A stretch of 45,141 nt of DNA from a virus: positions 1-45,141 of IMG/VR virus record IMGVR_UViG_3300031673_000116; one strand, written 5' to 3'. Every line of letters begins with the position of its first letter. Position 1 is the first letter of the stretch. Shown in pieces: positions 38,712-45,141 of the stretch. The notes beneath the pieces were generated by a model that did no database searches, was not told where the DNA came from, and saw nothing but the letters and a program-made list of their open reading frames with translations. Both the position numbers and the translations under genes were made by a program.

Positions 38712-39676
38712 TGCCCAACAAGGTTCAGTATTTTAAGTCTGTTGATTTTCTAAATGGATTCAGCAAACCATTGTTCCGACAGGAGATTGAAGCAGAACCT
38801 ACACTTTCGCCTATCTTCATAGGGATTGCCGATGGCAAGGGTACGCTGACAGATATTGATGCAAATAATATTGATGGGGTCCAGGTATGGGTCAAGCGTG
38901 CGTTAACTGGAGGAGAACAAACCGATTTAGATGATGTAGTTCAGAATCATGATCCTATCTCTAATCCTCCCCCTGCTCCTAATCCAGACGATCAGGACGC
39001 AGGTTCACATGCTCCCACTCATTTATCTACCGGGTCTGATTCTATCCCAATCTTCCAGGGGGCCACAGCAGGAACAACTGGCCTTGACGGGCTTGTCCCT
39101 GTTCCTAGTGCTGGTCAAGAGAATTTTATTCTTCACGGAGATGGCACGTTCAGGAATCCTAGTGGCGTAACCATACAGAGAGCATCTCAGATTGTTTTTA
39201 GTGGACACCCAACAGGCGGTGTTAATGTTGCATCTATTGATGACATACCTGGATTCAAGATCAATGACGCGGGAGGAGACAAGGGTGTGAAATTTGCCTT
39301 TAGGTTGACTCCGAGAATCAATCTTTCTACCAATCCAAGGGTGCTTTTTAGTGGCTATCAGTTTGCAAAATCAAGTAATGTGGCAAACGATAGTATCGTT
39401 TTTGGCATGGAGGCTAGATACATTGCAGACGGAGAACTCGCCGGTCAGGCAATTGCAGAAACAGCGACTCTAACTAAGACATTCCCACTGGACCCAAGCG
39501 ACGCAGCAAATGATGGGCAACAGATATCTGGCGAGTTCCTGTTGAATAATGCCCTAATGATAAATTCAGACATGATACTTGTTGTCATCAAGAGAATCGC
39601 CACAGATCCTGCCGACACATTCAATAGCATCCTTCTGTTTGGACAATATGGTACAATAGAATTTGGGGTTCCGTAA
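38711..39676 (+). CDS. Tail fibre-like protein
   Basis: 321 residues from the ATG at 38711, which overlaps the previous TAA by one base; a GTG five codons upstream is rejected. The N-terminal 60 residues may attach to the virion. A Pro/Asp-rich linker follows (about 90-110), then THLSTGSDSIPIFQGATAGT (about 110-130), typical of phage fibre shafts. The C-terminal 150 residues are beta-rich and may form the receptor-binding knob. Confidence 0.65.
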   Translation: MPNKVQYFKSVDFLNGFSKPLFRQEIEAEPTLSPIFIGIADGKGTLTDIDANNIDGVQVWVKRALTGGEQTDLDDVVQNHDPISNPPPAPNPDDQDAGSHAPTHLSTGSDSIPIFQGATAGTTGLDGLVPVPSAGQENFILHGDGTFRNPSGVTIQRASQIVFSGHPTGGVNVASIDDIPGFKINDAGGDKGVKFAFRLTPRINLSTNPRVLFSGYQFAKSSNVANDSIVFGMEARYIADGELAGQAIAETATLTKTFPLDPSDAANDGQQISGEFLLNNALMINSDMILVVIKRIATDPADTFNSILLFGQYGTIEFGVP

Positions 39677-40191
39677 TGGCAGTTAAGATTGAAATACCAA
39701 TACAGAAGGAAGTTTTGTTCGGTGCAATTTCTAGCTATACCGAATCTGCATTCACCAGTGCTGGTGAGGTTCAATATATAAGGATAGAGTTGTCGCACGG
39801 TGCATCTATTACAAAACTCAGAACTTATATCCATTCTGGTGGACTAGCAGGAAGAGATATCAATCTTGGTGTTTATGATCAGCTTGTCCCATCAGACCCC
39901 AATGGGACACCAGTTAACCGACTAAGGGAAATTGGCTCTACGTCTACTGCGGGACTGTCTGGGTTTGTAGATATTCCAATTGCAAGATATGAGCCCCCTG
40001 TCCCGGGGTTTTATTGGATGGCATTTATTACGAATTCTAATTTAATTGAGCTGGCCTGTACTCAAGCTCTTGCTCAATCGTTTGCCCCACTAGGGAGAGA
40101 AACCAGTACGGGTGTTGTGCTGCCCCCTACCGTGGGAACTTTGTCCAACCCCACAAGTGCCGTTATTTACGTAGCAGCGGTGGAGATGTAA
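39676..40191 (+). CDS. Hypothetical fibre-associated protein
   Basis: A 171-residue beta-rich protein overlapping both neighbours by one base. YIRIELSHGASITKLRTYIH and SGFVDIPIARYEP give a jelly-roll impression. It probably adds to the fibre or receptor-binding complex. No family was recognised. Confidence 0.6.
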   Translation: MAVKIEIPIQKEVLFGAISSYTESAFTSAGEVQYIRIELSHGASITKLRTYIHSGGLAGRDINLGVYDQLVPSDPNGTPVNRLREIGSTSTAGLSGFVDIPIARYEPPVPGFYWMAFITNSNLIELACTQALAQSFAPLGRETSTGVVLPPTVGTLSNPTSAVIYVAAVEM

Positions 40192-40499
40192 TGCCCCCCA
40201 TTATCACGCCAAAATCAGTTCGCAAGCAGCGGTATCTTATTGTCGCCGGAGAATGCTGGTTTCCCGTTAAGATTACAGCCACCGCTGGTGGTACGGATGT
40301 AGACATAGATGCAGAAATTGCAGGAGAACCAGTGACCAGGACAGGGGCTGCCACTGGTGTGGTCATGGGACAAGGGACAGGAGCAAGGATCACGCATACA
40401 ATTTCGGGAGGCATTGTGAGCTTTACTGGTGGTGGTGGTGGCCCAGCGGCAGTAGAGGTAACTGCTATTATTATGTTCCCTGCGGAGGAGTCGAGTTAA
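40191..40499 (+). CDS. Small hypothetical virion protein
   Basis: A 102-residue protein, Gly/Thr/Ala/Val-rich, with SFTGGGGGPAAVEV near the C-terminus and KITATAGGTDVDIDAEIAG in the middle. It is the last gene before the lysis genes and is coupled to the endolysin by a one-base overlap. No motif was recognised; it is probably a small fibre-tip or decoration protein. Confidence 0.55.
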   Translation: MPPIITPKSVRKQRYLIVAGECWFPVKITATAGGTDVDIDAEIAGEPVTRTGAATGVVMGQGTGARITHTISGGIVSFTGGGGGPAAVEVTAIIMFPAEESS

Positions 40500-40993
40500 T
40501 GAAAAGATACAATCATAAACCCGATGTGAAAACAGTTATTTCACCTAATCATCGCCAATCCAGGCGTGATCCAATTACTGCAATTATCATTCACCACACT
40601 GGGGCCATGAGTGATCCAATTAGTTGGTTGATGGATCCAGTATCTCAGGTTTCCTATCACTATATCATTGATAGGGCTGGGAATATTGTTCAGCTTGTGT
40701 GTGATGGATCCGAGGCATGGCATGCCGGACATGGCACACTTCATGGCAAGGAAAACTGCAATAAGTATTCTATTGGTATTGGGCTGGTTGGCAATGGCAA
40801 TATGGATCAATACACAACTGGACAGATGGATTCATTGTGTGATTTGTGTGCATTTCTTTGCTATATTTATCCCGTTGACTTTAATTGCATTGTCGGGCAT
40901 AGTCATGTAGACCCAGGCAGAAAAGTAGATCCCGGTCAGTATTTTTATTGGGATAAATTGTTTGACGGACTTTCTAGGAGATTGTACAAATGA
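40499..40993 (+). CDS. N-acetylmuramoyl-L-alanine amidase endolysin
   Basis: A 164-residue Amidase_2/PGRP-type enzyme that would cut the bond between MurNAc and the stem peptide. IIIHHTGAM gives the first zinc His (residue 32 or 33). VGHSHVDPGRKVDPG supplies His134 and Asp144 as the other ligands, with the Lys142 typical of AmiD-like enzymes. YHYIIDRAG (53-61) is the usual central strand. The whole protein is the catalytic domain, with no signal peptide and no wall-binding repeats, which favours a Gram-negative host. Its stop overlaps the next lipoprotein gene. Confidence 0.9.
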   Translation: MKRYNHKPDVKTVISPNHRQSRRDPITAIIIHHTGAMSDPISWLMDPVSQVSYHYIIDRAGNIVQLVCDGSEAWHAGHGTLHGKENCNKYSIGIGLVGNGNMDQYTTGQMDSLCDLCAFLCYIYPVDFNCIVGHSHVDPGRKVDPGQYFYWDKLFDGLSRRLYK

Positions 40994-41394
40994 AGCTAAT
41001 CGCTATTCTGTCTATGGTCTTGTGCCTGTTTGGGTGCTCTGCATCTAATGTTACTAGCTCTGATGTGAATGCTTTTTCACGGTCGATCATTGCCACAAGC
41101 AATTATGCCAACATTGAGCTGGCAGACGATAAGAAGATTGATTGCCGTAGATTGTCTGCTTATCTTGAACTTGGAGTAGATGCTGATTATTGTGCAGCAG
41201 TTGCTGCCGATCTTGGCATACCCCAGGAATATGTCATTACGGATACAAACTATAAAGAGCTACTCAAGGCTCTTGATCTTCACCGACAGGAAGCAGAGAA
41301 GATGCAGCTTCTGGCCCAGAAAGAGGATGAGGGAAGTTCTATCTTCTCTGGCATGTTCGATGGATTTTCGGATTGGCTCCAGAATATCTTCTAA
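40990..41394 (+). CDS. Lipoprotein next to the endolysin (possible spanin part)
   Basis: A 134-residue protein with a lipoprotein signal: MKLIAILSMVLCLFGC, lipobox LFGC, lipidated Cys16. The mature part has two more Cys (RRLS and DADYCA region) and a helical charged C-terminus. Its place right after the amidase gene fits an outer-membrane spanin or other lysis lipoprotein, although it is larger than typical Rz1. It overlaps the endolysin stop (ATGA). Confidence 0.75.
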   Translation: MKLIAILSMVLCLFGCSASNVTSSDVNAFSRSIIATSNYANIELADDKKIDCRRLSAYLELGVDADYCAAVAADLGIPQEYVITDTNYKELLKALDLHRQEAEKMQLLAQKEDEGSSIFSGMFDGFSDWLQNIF

Positions 41395-41406
41395 TCGGGA
41401 CATTAT

Positions 41407-41811
41407 ATGAAGTTTAATCTAGAGGTTTTCAAGGATCGGTTAATCGATGAACTCAAGAACTCTGATGTTGTTGCGGGGATCGTGGAACAGTTCAAGAACG
41501 ATGATGAATTGAGATCGGCAATTTTTCGTGAATATTTTTTGGTCAAATTTAATGCCAAGAATCTTGACGAGCTTGCGGACAAACTAGAGGACATGACACA
41601 GGACGAAAGGAATGCGTTTCAGGAAGTAAGGATCGGGGAGTATGATCAGAGACTTAAAGACATTGCTAGCTCTGATGCTTTCAAACGTCGCGTGGGCTAC
41701 CTCCTATCCACTACTGTACTTGTGGCGCTGGCTGCGGCTATTTCTGCTGCGGCTTCGGGCCTGGTTGATAACGCAGAGATACTTGGATCCAGAGGATCAG
41801 ATCCCTCCTGA
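41407..41811 (+). CDS. Membrane protein with C-terminal helix (lysis candidate)
   Basis: A 134-residue protein. The first 95 residues are charged and helical, and residues about 98-121 form one hydrophobic helix (GYLLSTTVLVALAAAISAAA), so most of the protein is on one side of the membrane. Located after the endolysin and lipoprotein, it may be a holin-associated or inner-membrane lysis protein. It overlaps a second hydrophobic frame (41642-41887). No family was recognised. Confidence 0.65.
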   Translation: MKFNLEVFKDRLIDELKNSDVVAGIVEQFKNDDELRSAIFREYFLVKFNAKNLDELADKLEDMTQDERNAFQEVRIGEYDQRLKDIASSDAFKRRVGYLLSTTVLVALAAAISAAASGLVDNAEILGSRGSDPS

Positions 41812-41887
41812 CTTAATGGCCGTTATCGCTTATATAATTGTTATGGCGTTGTTTTCTGGCATGCTAATTGTTATCTTTAACATCTAG
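41642..41887 (+). CDS. Possible overlapping hydrophobic ORF (holin-like), uncertain
   Basis: An 81-residue frame inside and beyond the previous gene. The C-terminal 23 residues (MAVIAYIIVMALFSGMLIVI from about 41816) form a clean membrane helix in DNA that is otherwise non-coding, whereas the N-terminal part may only be a shadow of the overlapping gene. GGGGAG lies one base before the ATG at 41642, too close for a normal ribosome site. The true product may start later or by coupling. Confidence 0.3.
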   Translation: MIRDLKTLLALMLSNVAWATSYPLLYLWRWLRLFLLRLRAWLITQRYLDPEDQIPPDLMAVIAYIIVMALFSGMLIVIFNI

Positions 41888-41892
41888 CACGC

Positions 41893-42081
41893 ATGATGGA
41901 CATAGAAGCTATCTACAATAAGTTTTCTTCTACGCACATGAACTGCAAGGTGTGCTGTATGAGGGTGCCAGTAAACATCCTTGTATTCCCGTTTGGTTGT
42001 GAAAATACACATATTGTTGTTCTAAGATCTTGCATTAAGTGTGACTCTCCTGTATCATTCAGAACCATTAGGGTGCCTTAG
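41893..42081 (+). CDS. Small Cys-rich zinc-ribbon protein
   Basis: A 62-residue protein with CKVCCMRVPVN near residue 18 and CIKCDS near residue 47, two knuckles with spacing typical of a zinc ribbon. No clear ribosome site lies before either ATG (41893 or 41896). It is one of four small Cys-pair proteins in the window. Function unknown. Confidence 0.5.
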   Translation: MMDIEAIYNKFSSTHMNCKVCCMRVPVNILVFPFGCENTHIVVLRSCIKCDSPVSFRTIRVP

Positions 42082-42126
42082 AGGTTGGGCACCCCGATTT
42101 GTCTTTGGCCCACGTTTATCCAACCT
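42082..42126 (+). promoter_or_regulatory. Inverted repeat upstream of the 42138 gene
   Basis: AGGTTGG (42082-42088) and CCAACCT (42120-42126) are perfect complements, with an inner GGGC/GCCC pair that extends the stem. The hairpin ends about a dozen bases before the ATG at 42138, right at the ribosome site. It could regulate translation or mark the end of the previous transcript. There is no T-run. Confidence 0.4.
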
Positions 42127-42137
42127 ACGGGAGAGCT

Positions 42138-42533
42138 ATGTCTTGTCATACGATTCATCCAGATCCAGATAGGCTTTACAACATCGTTAATGTTCATGAG
42201 ATACTAGATCCTGCTACTTGTCTAAAAGTCACAATGAAGCATCCGCAAGATGATCATGAAATGACTTGTATTATAGCGTTGTATGGGGTAAGATGCGATT
42301 ACGACTATGACGAGGTTGTCAACAATTCCATGTATGTCAACTCCACTCAGGGCATTGCAAACGCATTGTTGGACAGTGAAGAAATCTTCTATCTACAGTT
42401 TGGCTCTGTGCATAGAGATGGCACACAAGAAGGAATCATGTATGGCATGGTCAATGGGGATATGGTGAACATAAATAGCCGAATGATCAAGGAAGGGTAT
42501 TTCGAAGAGACATTTGGTGAGAGTATCCGCTAG
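42138..42533 (+). CDS. Hypothetical protein with weak nuclease (SNase-like) resemblance
   Basis: 131 residues from the ATG at 42138, with GGGAGAG just upstream. The order IVNVHEILDPATCLKV, then CIIALYGVRCDYDYDEV and later GTQEGIMYGMVNGDMVNINS loosely follows the strands of staphylococcal-nuclease-fold proteins. The catalytic Arg/Glu/Asp set is not evident, so if the resemblance is real the protein is probably a binding domain. The gene ends just before a TTGACT promoter. Confidence 0.45.
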   Translation: MSCHTIHPDPDRLYNIVNVHEILDPATCLKVTMKHPQDDHEMTCIIALYGVRCDYDYDEVVNNSMYVNSTQGIANALLDSEEIFYLQFGSVHRDGTQEGIMYGMVNGDMVNINSRMIKEGYFEETFGESIR

Positions 42534-42562
42534 TTGACTTTTGATTCACTTCGTCATATCGT
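42534..42562 (+). promoter_or_regulatory. Promoter for the metallophosphoesterase/lipoprotein pair
   Basis: TTGACT (42534-42539), overlapping the previous stop, a 17-nt spacer, then TATCGT (42557-42562). An unused-looking GGAGGAAAG follows near 42599 and GGAG lies at 42625-42628, before the TTG start at 42639. The transcript leader of about 70 nt contains GTAACCAC twice. Confidence 0.5.
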
Positions 42563-42638
42563 GTAACCACAGTCACCATCGCGTTACAAATTTCCCCCGG
42601 AGGAAAGAACACGCGGTTGTTCGCGGAGTAACCACGGT

Positions 42639-43697
42639 TTGTCAACAATCAAGGATAAAGCGAAGACAAAGGATGAATTGCTTGATGAGCTTGATTACTG
42701 GAAGTCTCGTGCTAGGACGGCAGAGAGAAAAGTAGTACGGCATCCCAATAATCTAGCATCTCTTGTAGAAAGTGCAGAAGAAATATACAAGAGCCCATAT
42801 AGTGTTTCTCCTCCTAGATTCTCTGGCAATGCTGGAACCGGAGAACTTGAGATTCCTATCTTTCATTTGACGGATACACAAATCGGTAAGATTACAAATA
42901 GCTATAACTTTGATATCGCAGATGAGAGGATCACGGAGTTCTTTCGTAGGGGAGTTCGGATAACAAACTTACGGAGAAACATGTCCAAGATCAAAGAGGC
43001 CAGGGTGTATCTTGGGGGAGACATGATCGAAGGGGAATCAATATTCCCCCATCAACCCCACACCATCGAACCGGGGGGGGTGTTCACCCAGGCGATTAAA
43101 ATAGGCCCAGCTATTGTCACAAAGAATATTCTGTATTTGATGAAACACTTTGAGACAATCAAGATCATTGCCCAGCCCGGGAACCACGGTAGAAACGGCT
43201 CTAAGTCTCATGGTGCTCACCCACTGACGAACTGGGATAGAGTGTTCTATGAATACCTAAAGCTCCAGATCAGTGATCAGATGGGGAATGAGAAAGATCG
43301 TGTCAAGTTTATTGTTTGTGACAAACCCGAGTATGTTGACTACGTGTTTGATTGGGGCAATCTACTGATTCATGGTGATCAGATCGGGGGCGGTGCCAAA
43401 CCATTTCCTGTTGCTTCTGTTGCCAGGGCAATGCTGGGTTGGGCGACAGACGCAGGTATCCCACATTGGGACAATATGTTCATGGGACACTTCCACACGA
43501 ACTGCACATTCCCAGTTAACAATAAGTTCTGTTATGGGACAGGCTCTACTGAGAGCGGCTCAGACTGGGTGAGGTCTGTGTTGAAGGCCAGTGGATACCC
43601 AACACAAAGAGTTGTATTTATGAACCGATCCAAGGGTGTGATCTCAGATGATGTCATCTACCTTGGGGATCGAGTACCGGCCAAGCTGAGTAGATGA
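42639..43697 (+). CDS. Calcineurin-like metallophosphoesterase
   Basis: A 352-residue protein with a TTG start and GGAG ten bases upstream. The core motifs run in order: FHLTDTQIGK (modified DxH), YLGGDMIEGES (GD), QPGNHGRNGS (GNH), LLIHGDQIGG (H and D), and MGHFHTNCTF (GHxH). The N-terminal 60 residues are a charged helix. Phage members are often SbcD/Mre11-like nucleases or nucleotide-processing enzymes, and no Rad50-like partner is present here. It is translationally coupled to the lipoprotein gene (ATGA). Confidence 0.85.
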   Translation: MSTIKDKAKTKDELLDELDYWKSRARTAERKVVRHPNNLASLVESAEEIYKSPYSVSPPRFSGNAGTGELEIPIFHLTDTQIGKITNSYNFDIADERITEFFRRGVRITNLRRNMSKIKEARVYLGGDMIEGESIFPHQPHTIEPGGVFTQAIKIGPAIVTKNILYLMKHFETIKIIAQPGNHGRNGSKSHGAHPLTNWDRVFYEYLKLQISDQMGNEKDRVKFIVCDKPEYVDYVFDWGNLLIHGDQIGGGAKPFPVASVARAMLGWATDAGIPHWDNMFMGHFHTNCTFPVNNKFCYGTGSTESGSDWVRSVLKASGYPTQRVVFMNRSKGVISDDVIYLGDRVPAKLSR

Positions 43698-44689
43698 GAT
43701 TTAGAAATATTGTACTATTTCTTCTAATCTTTCTCGTGTCCTGTGGCCCCAGCTTGCCTCCAGGGTTTGTGTTCCCAAGTAACCCGGAGTTGCTTGCGCG
43801 TACAAGCCTGGGCATCCACGTCCACCCCGAGACACCCAACTTGATTGCTTCGGTTGAGGACGCCATGTCGGTTGTGGATACCATCAGGATCCAGGTAGAC
43901 TTTGATGGTGTTGATTCGCTCGTCCCACAGTACGTCATTGACGTAGCTAAGGCCGTAAGTGCCCAAGATAAAACACTAATTGTCATATTGGGTGTCTCTC
44001 CGAATCCTGCAATCAATAATCCTGAAACGTGGGAATCTGAGGCCGGGGTGTTTTTTAGTAAGCTGATAACCTTACTAAAAAACACCCCGAGTTTGGGCGA
44101 TATTGTATTCGAGATTGGCAATGAGCCAGACTATTTCTGCGCTGGCAACCAACAATTCTCCTTCTCTGATTTCGTGTTCCCTAACTGTTCCATGACCGAA
44201 TATCTTGAATACTTGCGGGTAGTTAGGGCACACATTGAGCCCATCATCACGATTCATAATCTCATTGGTGATGGTGAATGGCAAATGATGGTCGCAGCTA
44301 CAATTCCCTGGCATCAAAGTGGCAGAATTGAGATGAACAGGGAGCTTCTTGCCTCTGAGCACACAAAAGGAATGATCTTTAATCTGCATATTTATGACCC
44401 TCAGTATCCACTCCTTGTACCTCTCATGGACGTTTATCAGACAGCCAGAGAGCAAGGTCGAGAGGTTTGGGTTACCGAGACGGGTAGTAAATTTCGACAA
44501 TTAAACTTCATCAGAGATACTTACTCGATTCTCAGTGCGAACGGTCTTGAGTTTGGCCGCGTGATTATTTACGCATACAATGATGACACACTTGGGTTCT
44601 CCTTGGTGAGGTTGGACACCGATACACCCCAGGACTCCGACTTGATGTACTTCATGAGATCGCGTGAGGCTTCACCAGATGCCCTGTAG
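43694..44689 (+). CDS. Secreted glycoside-hydrolase-like lipoprotein (clan GH-A)
   Basis: A 331-residue protein. The signal NIVLFLLIFLVSC ends in a lipobox with Cys17. The mature part looks like a TIM barrel: DIVFEIGNEPD gives the acid/base Glu144 after strand 4 and EVWVTETGS gives the candidate nucleophile Glu262 after strand 7, the two-glutamate layout of retaining clan GH-A enzymes. It would sit on the host membrane facing the periplasm or exterior. Possible roles are superinfection exclusion by trimming a receptor glycan, or release. The gene contains a perfect 19-bp inverted repeat (44044-44089). Confidence 0.75.
   Translation: MRFRNIVLFLLIFLVSCGPSLPPGFVFPSNPELLARTSLGIHVHPETPNLIASVEDAMSVVDTIRIQVDFDGVDSLVPQYVIDVAKAVSAQDKTLIVILGVSPNPAINNPETWESEAGVFFSKLITLLKNTPSLGDIVFEIGNEPDYFCAGNQQFSFSDFVFPNCSMTEYLEYLRVVRAHIEPIITIHNLIGDGEWQMMVAATIPWHQSGRIEMNRELLASEHTKGMIFNLHIYDPQYPLLVPLMDVYQTAREQGREVWVTETGSKFRQLNFIRDTYSILSANGLEFGRVIIYAYNDDTLGFSLVRLDTDTPQDSDLMYFMRSREASPDAL
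44044..44089 (+). repeat. Perfect 19-bp inverted repeat inside a coding sequence
   Basis: The left arm (44044-44062) and right arm (44071-44089) are perfect reverse complements around an eight-base loop CTGATAAC. The arms begin CGGGG and contain T6 and A6 runs. In frame they encode AGVFFSKLITLLKNTPS. No T-run follows, so it is not a standard terminator. Confidence 0.9.
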
Positions 44690-44785
44690 TGGGTTCTGTG
44701 AGGGTTCGGGCCACCCCCCTACATGGACGAGACAAAACGCACCACATGAGCCCTGAGTGGCCTGTGTTTAATTTGCACTTTGGAG
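44690..44785 (+). other. Intergenic stretch after the lipoprotein gene
   Basis: No gene or clear terminator is visible between the lipoprotein stop and the TTGACA at 44786. The stretch contains runs of C and G (CCACCCCCC near 44713) without a convincing hairpin. The small minus-strand frame here looks like chance. Confidence 0.4.
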
Positions 44786-44814
44786 TTGACATGCCAGCCC
44801 CGTGGTGGTAGGTT
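44786..44814 (+). promoter_or_regulatory. Promoter in the 3' intergenic region
   Basis: A perfect TTGACA (44786-44791), a 17-nt spacer, then TAGGTT (44809-44814). No ORF longer than about ten codons lies between it and the terminator at 44961-45000. It points to a transcribed non-coding RNA. Confidence 0.5.
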
Positions 44815-44820
44815 GTGCCT

Positions 44821-45000
44821 GTGTGTAGCGCAATAGCGTCGAAAGGATGCAGTCCATGAACGGACTCGATAGGGGTTAACTACAAGATGTGGGGACGTGT
44901 TGTTCTTAGCCACTAATCACCAATAATGTTCTAATTTAACCTAGCTACGCACATAAACTAAACCCCCGGGAGGCATACCGCTTCTCGGGGGTTCTTTTTT
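44821..45000 (+). ncRNA. Candidate small non-coding RNA
   Basis: About 180 bases between a promoter (44786-44814) and a strong terminator (44961-45000), with no real ORF. The only frame with a start is a 10-codon MQSMNGLDRG string with AAAGG directly in front. A hairpin AGTCC-ATGAAC-GGACT lies near 44851-44866. It could equally be a long 3' leader or an unexpressed spacer. Confidence 0.35.
44961..45000 (+). terminator. Terminator between convergent units
   Basis: AACCCCCGGGAGG pairs with CTTCTCGGGGGTT, with two or three G-U wobbles, around a short loop, followed by CTTTTTT. The opposite strand also has a T-containing run (TTTAGTTTA) after the stem, so it may act weakly in both directions. 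Confidence 0.85.
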
Positions 45001-45011
45001 GGGATTTGGGT

Positions 45012-45140
45012 TTAGTCCGCTGAGTTGTGTGGGATCGCTTCCGTCAGCTCCACGCCTCTATATACCGCTTTATCAACATCCTGTCCCCTCCACAAGAGTT
45101 CCAGAAAAGCCCAAGCGATCTTCTCTCGGTTCTCTAGATC
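45012..45140 (-). CDS. C-terminal end of a gene on the opposite strand
   Basis: Read from the right edge on the minus strand, the frame is open for 42 codons and stops with TAA at 45012-45014, twelve bases after the convergent terminator. The visible part begins DLENREKIAWAFLELLWRGQ and ends AIPHNSAD. It has a balanced, helical composition. No family was recognised. If real, it is the only minus-strand gene in the window and marks the edge of the late module. The open length alone could be chance. Confidence 0.5.
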   Translation of the reverse strand, partial: DLENREKIAWAFLELLWRGQDVDKAVYRGVELTEAIPHNSAD

Positions 45141-45141
45141 C

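Noticed and set aside
42541-42735. 64-residue + frame overlapping the start of the metallophosphoesterase
   Set aside because: Basic, His-rich shadow product covering the promoter spacer and ribosome sites. It has no RBS of its own.
44044-44089. Rho-independent terminator inside the lipoprotein gene
   Set aside because: The stem is perfect, but no T-run follows and the gene continues in frame for 200 codons.
1-45141. CRISPR array, insertion sequence or integrase
   Set aside because: No regularly spaced repeats, transposase or recombinase motifs were seen. The short tandem repeats at 2691-2714 and the tRNA-like elements are not accompanied by any integrase.

Overview
This window is most of a double-stranded DNA tailed-phage genome (Caudoviricetes) or prophage, probably a long-tailed siphovirus. 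The evidence is an ordered series of large terminase, HK97-type portal, prohead protease, HK97-fold major capsid protein, connector and neck genes, tail terminator, tail tube, a tail-chaperone pair with a -1 frameshift, a 2056-residue tape measure protein, tail-tip genes and an endolysin. Nearly every gene is on the + strand, tightly packed, with 1-8 nt stop/start overlaps, strong AGGAGG-type ribosome sites and several TTG or GTG starts. The host cannot be named. A small single-domain amidase endolysin without a wall-binding domain and two short lipobox lipoproteins favour a Gram-negative host. No integrase, repressor, replicase or CRISPR array is visible.

Layout: (1) 1-2413, a partial zinc-ribbon gene and three genes of unknown role, possibly virion or envelope associated. 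(2) 2414-3410, a mostly non-coding control region with two TTGACA promoters, an AT-rich repeat cluster and two tRNA-like elements whose D and T arms are intact but whose anticodon arms are abnormal. (3) 3409-4644, very small membrane and zinc-ribbon proteins, one with an apparent leaderless promoter. (4) 4646-6611, a glycan block: GT2 glycosyltransferase, SAM methyltransferase, FkbM methyltransferase. (5) 6644-11242, DUF3310, a DUF4214-like/glycoside-hydrolase fusion, HD phosphohydrolase, HTH protein and unknowns, closed by a terminator. (6) 11367-17749, terminase to capsid, closed by a second terminator that overlaps the next promoter. (7) 17847-25221, connector and neck genes, interrupted by an alkaline-phosphatase/sulfatase-superfamily enzyme and an 824-residue protein with three GT2-like domains. 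(8) 25268-40499, tail. (9) 40499-44689, lysis and accessory genes, ending with a metallophosphoesterase and a secreted glycoside-hydrolase-like lipoprotein. (10) 44690-45141, a promoter, an ORF-free candidate small RNA, a terminator, and the end of a gene on the opposite strand.

The most unusual theme is carbohydrate chemistry. Four GT2 domains on two polypeptides, two methyltransferases, a sulfatase-superfamily hydrolase or transferase and two clan GH-A-like proteins are spread over the window, and two of these genes sit inside the head-to-tail joining genes. I infer that the phage builds, edits and possibly trims a glycan, either on its own virion or on the host surface. The sequence alone cannot decide which.

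Functions were assigned by reading motifs and gene order. No database search was run. Promoters, RNAs and repeats were found by eye.
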